From Paenibacillus solanacearum (GTDB taxonomy: Bacteria > Bacillota > Bacilli > Paenibacillales > NBRC-103111): a stretch of DNA of 64,000 nucleotides. The stretch covers positions 181,398-245,397 of the forward strand of contig NZ_CAJVAS010000002.1 in the NCBI RefSeq assembly GCF_910593845.1, written 5' to 3'. A program made the translations under genes and the position numbers. The notes under the pieces are model-generated. The model saw nothing but the letters and a program-made list of their open reading frames with translations, ran no database searches and was not told the origin of the DNA. Numbering within the stretch: position 1 is the stretch's first letter; each line of letters begins with the position of its first letter. Positions 61,471 to 64,000 of the stretch are shown here, piece after piece.

Positions 61471-62283
61471 TCATTTGGCCGCTTCCGTGTAGCTTAAAGC
61501 CTGTTTTCCCATTGCTTCCCACGTGGCGATAAATTGCGATTTCTCGATTTTTCGTTTGCCGGTCAACGGGTCGTTCACGTATACATACTGCTCATCATAG
61601 CCGACCAGCAACACGGCGTGCTCCATAAAAGTCGTCCGGATCGGACCCAGGTCGGTATCCCACGTTACCCACTTTTCCGGGACCTTATAATCGATGGTGG
61701 TCCAGGCGACGACCGGGAATCCTTCCGATACTTGGCGCTCCAGCTTGGAGAACGGCTCGCGAGTCAAATCGACCGCAGAAGAAACATATTTCTGTAACAA
61801 ATCGATCAAGGCGGTGTGGTAAATGCCGAAGCCTTTGGCACTGCCCGTAATCTCACCGACGAAACCTGTATTCGGATTGCCCCAGTAAGCGATCGAGCCG
61901 TCCTTATTATATCGGATCGGCGTCGTATCCTTCTTCATCTCGGGTACAAGCTCCATCTTCGATTTCTTGACGCCGTAATATTGCAGCAGCATCGCAAGGC
62001 TCGTCAGCTCGCAGCCGGAAGGCAGCTCCGGCTTCTGATAAATGAGCGGCGCCTCCAGCATCGCTTTTTTCGGCGGCTCTTTTGCGGCGGCAGCCTCCGC
62101 GGCGCGCGTCGAACCGTTCGCGGGATCGGGCGGCGCCACCGCCGTTTCCTCCGCTGCGGATACTTGGCTATGCTCGGCATAGGCGACCATCTCGGTATCG
62201 CGAAACCATTCCTGTCCCGTTAGTTTACCGTAAAGCAGTACGCCGAATACGGCGCTTGCGAACACCAGTCCGGCGATGAGCAA
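61471..62283 (-). CDS. Membrane-anchored C39-like cysteine peptidase
   Basis: At least 270 residues: an N-terminal membrane helix, an Ala/Pro-rich linker (about 45-75), then a C39-like papain fold with Cys in LPSGCELTSLAMLLQYYG, His in FMEHAVLLVGYD and Asp in VYVNDPLTGK. It probably faces outside and resembles B. subtilis YvpB; no export ABC domain is attached. The start is uncertain: TTG 62283 cuts the membrane helix, and upstream codons to 62320 continue it (VLWKGIQVAIGY) but offer no ATG, GTG or TTG before a stop. Confidence 0.8.
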   Translation of the reverse strand: MLIAGLVFASAVFGVLLYGKLTGQEWFRDTEMVAYAEHSQVSAAEETAVAPPDPANGSTRAAEAAAAKEPPKKAMLEAPLIYQKPELPSGCELTSLAMLLQYYGVKKSKMELVPEMKKDTTPIRYNKDGSIAYWGNPNTGFVGEITGSAKGFGIYHTALIDLLQKYVSSAVDLTREPFSKLERQVSEGFPVVAWTTIDYKVPEKWVTWDTDLGPIRTTFMEHAVLLVGYDEQYVYVNDPLTGKRKIEKSQFIATWEAMGKQALSYTEAAK

Positions 62284-62364
62284 ATAGCCGATCGCGACTT
62301 GAATTCCTTTCCATAAAACGGTCAGGGCGTCTCACCGTCCTTACAGCAGTCATTGATGAACGTT

Positions 62365-63660
62365 TTATTCCTTGACCAGCTCGATTTGCGCCCCGAGCGA
62401 CAGCAGATGGTCAAAATATTGCGGGTACGACTTGGCCACGTGATGCGCATCGTTAATGACAAGCCCCTGCTCCGAACGGAGACCGACGATCGTCAGCGCC
62501 ATAATGACGCGATGGTCGTAATGAGCATTGATCTCGACGCCCCCGGCAACCCCTTGCGGACGGCCGTGAATAATAATTTCACTCTGTCTTTCTTCCACGT
62601 CGGCTCCAGCTTTGCGAAGCTCGGTTACGAAATCGGTAATGCGGTCACATTCCTTGTAGCGCAAATTTTCCACGTTGTAGAAGCGGGATGTTCCTTCGGC
62701 AAAGACGGCGGCCGCTACCATGGCGAGCACTCCGTCCGTAAAATGATCCCCGTCGAATTCGCCGGCTTGAAGCTTCTGGTTGCCCAGCACGTGAACAACA
62801 TCATTCTCATGCGTCAGGTTGACGCCCATCGCGCGAAGCACATCGACGACGGCCCGCTCGCCCTGCTTGCTGTTCTCGGCCAGACGCAGCACCTTCACGT
62901 CGGAATTCGTCACTGCCGCCGCAGCCAGAATCGCGGCCGAACCGGGATAATCGCCCTGAACGACATACTCCTGCGGCGCATACTTCTGCTTGCCCGGGAT
63001 TTTATAGTGCATCAAATCGTCGGACGCTTCGATCGTAATGCCGGCTTGGGCGATGACTTCAAGCGTTTGACCGACGATAACTTTGGACTTCAGATCATGC
63101 AGCACCGTAATTTCCGTATCTTCTTCCAGCAGCGGCGTCATAAACAGCAGCGAGCTTAAAAATTGCGAGGACACGTTGCCGGATACCGTGATTTTGCCGC
63201 CGCGCGGATTGCCGCCGCGGATCGTAATCGGCAATTTGCCGTCGTTGTGCTCCACTTGAACGCCCATTTGCCGAAGCGAATCGATCAAATCGTCATGCGG
63301 CCGTTTGCCGAGCGAGTTCGGATAAGCGTTAATAAATGTCACTTCCGGGCAAAATGCCGCGGTCGACATGAGAAATCGAAGCACCGCTCCGGCGTTGCCG
63401 ACGTTGAGCTCCTTCACATGCTTCGGATGTTTGCCGAAGCCGCGGATCGTCATCTTCGTATCGTCTTCCTGCACATCGGCGCCCAGATCGCGAATGCAGC
63501 GGCGCATGGCGTCGCTGTCTTCGCTGTGCGCGGGATAGTAGACGGTGCTGGTTCCATCGGCCAGCGCGCCGATCAGCAAATAGCGCGTCGTATAGTTTTT
63601 CGAGGATAGTGCATTGATCGTGCCTTCCAAACGGCCCGTAGGCTTCACAATTGCTTTCAT
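62365..63660 (-). CDS. aroA: EPSP synthase-like 3-phosphoshikimate 1-carboxyvinyltransferase, divergent type
   Basis: 431 residues with the two-domain EPSP synthase fold. Conserved pieces: GNAGAVLRFL, SLGKRPHDDLI, GNVSSQFLSSLL, GDYPGSAAILAA, LRYKECDRI and HYDHRVIMAL. The N-terminal loop, usually SKSxSxR, reads SSKNYTTR; Lys21 and Arg26 are kept. The phosphoenolpyruvate loop NAGTxxR is NAGAVLR. These changes set it apart from class I enzymes, and it may be a glyphosate-tolerant or specialised type (inference). It is not beside other shikimate genes. ATG 63660 follows AAGGAG. Confidence 0.85.
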   Translation of the reverse strand: MKAIVKPTGRLEGTINALSSKNYTTRYLLIGALADGTSTVYYPAHSEDSDAMRRCIRDLGADVQEDDTKMTIRGFGKHPKHVKELNVGNAGAVLRFLMSTAAFCPEVTFINAYPNSLGKRPHDDLIDSLRQMGVQVEHNDGKLPITIRGGNPRGGKITVSGNVSSQFLSSLLFMTPLLEEDTEITVLHDLKSKVIVGQTLEVIAQAGITIEASDDLMHYKIPGKQKYAPQEYVVQGDYPGSAAILAAAAVTNSDVKVLRLAENSKQGERAVVDVLRAMGVNLTHENDVVHVLGNQKLQAGEFDGDHFTDGVLAMVAAAVFAEGTSRFYNVENLRYKECDRITDFVTELRKAGADVEERQSEIIIHGRPQGVAGGVEINAHYDHRVIMALTIVGLRSEQGLVINDAHHVAKSYPQYFDHLLSLGAQIELVKE

Positions 63661-63785
63661 GACGATGTAATCTCTCCTTCATTGTGTATAGACCGAGATC
63701 TGTTGCTTTTATTCGACATGGGAAACGGGTTTCCTCTTCTTGATCGTTGTCGATTTGATGGCGATTCGGAATGCGCTGCGGCGGT

Positions 63786-63814
63786 TTGACAGACCGCCCG
63801 ATAGTTCTTATGAT
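63786..63814 (+). promoter_or_regulatory. Sigma-A promoter of the rhodanese gene
   Basis: TTGACA (63786-63791) and TATGAT (63809-63814) with a 17-base spacer. Confidence 0.8.
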
Positions 63815-63860
63815 GAAATGACGAGCGAACCCAAGAATTCAAAGGAGGCCATCTGCCCGT

Positions 63861-64000
63861 ATGAACACGATTATGCCCGAACAATTGAAACAGCGGCTCG
63901 CCGGCGGCGAGAAGCCCGATATTATTGATGTCCGGGAGGACGAGGAAGTCGCGCTCGGCATGATCCCCGGCGCCATCCACATCCCGCTGATGCAGCTCCC
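63861..64000 (+). CDS. Rhodanese-like domain protein, N-terminal part
   Basis: 46 codons before the window ends: MNTIMPEQLKQRLAGGEKPD, then IIDVREDEEVALGMIPGAIHIPL, the typical N-terminus of a single rhodanese domain with the DVRE motif. The active-site cysteine loop is beyond the edge. AAAGGAGG lies 12 bases upstream of ATG 63861, and a good promoter precedes it. It is divergent from the EPSP synthase. Confidence 0.88.
   Translation, partial: MNTIMPEQLKQRLAGGEKPDIIDVREDEEVALGMIPGAIHIPLMQL

Overview
The window reads as a moderately GC-rich chromosomal segment of a spore-former of the Paenibacillaceae (Paenibacillus/Cohnella type). The evidence is Bacillus-style synteny (priA-coaBC-rpoZ-gmk-remA-yloC, yloB and rqcH; acsA divergent from acuA/acuC; ylbF and ylbG close together), strong AGGAGG-type ribosome binding sites, frequent GTG/TTG starts, a tyrS T-box, CcpA and intrinsic terminators after many genes. 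I found no rRNA, tRNA, transposase, CRISPR array or prophage. Most of the segment is core or lineage-core genome, interrupted by several lineage-specific genes.

Layout. 1-8518 (minus): N-terminal part of priA, coaBC, rpoZ, gmk, remA, yicC/yloC, dapF and a SERCA-like Ca2+ P-type ATPase. rqcH (ribosome quality control) is divergent. 10989-16246: galU, a PHP phosphoesterase, a LysR regulator, a hypothetical protein, ylbG, an asparaginase and the iron-sulfur Ric-complex subunit ylbF. 16325-20061: an XPB-type helicase and a partner protein. 20199-27044: a thermonuclease-like lipoprotein, a Gfo/Idh/MocA oxidoreductase, a CBS protein, an M20 amidohydrolase, a YugN-like protein, FtsW/SpoVE, Asp23 and an atypical SDR. 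27106-30100: a histidine-rich membrane protein divergent from a four-gene ECF nickel/cobalt transporter, with a NikR-type operator over the transporter promoter. 30097-34437 (minus): substrate-binding lipoprotein, a 42-aa membrane protein, a P1B metal ATPase and an M20 peptidase. 34781-38529: Ca2+/H+ antiporter, YlaN, an HPr-like protein without the catalytic histidine, an M29 aminopeptidase and a TVP38 membrane protein. 38631-44607: rpsD with a long leader, tyrS with a T-box, and a class A penicillin-binding protein with FN3 domains. 44786-48535: acetyl-CoA synthetase and its acetylase/deacetylase. 48921-55615: alpha/beta hydrolase, csaA, glyQS, mtnN, ccpA, a zinc-ribbon protein, VanZ-like and DJ-1/PfpI proteins. 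55684-60193: ptsI, a PTS EIICBA and a Q/N/S-rich three-repeat protein. 60379-64000: thiE, a CoA-binding protein, a C39-like peptidase, an unusual EPSP synthase and the start of a rhodanese.

Links between genes. CcpA, enzyme I, EIICBA, a Ser46-only HPr-like protein, acsA and candidate cre sites form a carbon-control theme. Metal handling is the second theme: Ca2+ ATPase, Ca2+/H+ antiporter, P1B ATPase, nickel ECF transporter and His-rich protein. The least familiar items are the repeat protein at 59489-60193 with its mirror-image Shine-Dalgarno leader, the His-rich protein opposite a NikR-type site, the 42-aa protein in the metal operon, the XPB pair, and the EPSP synthase and SDR with substituted active-site motifs.
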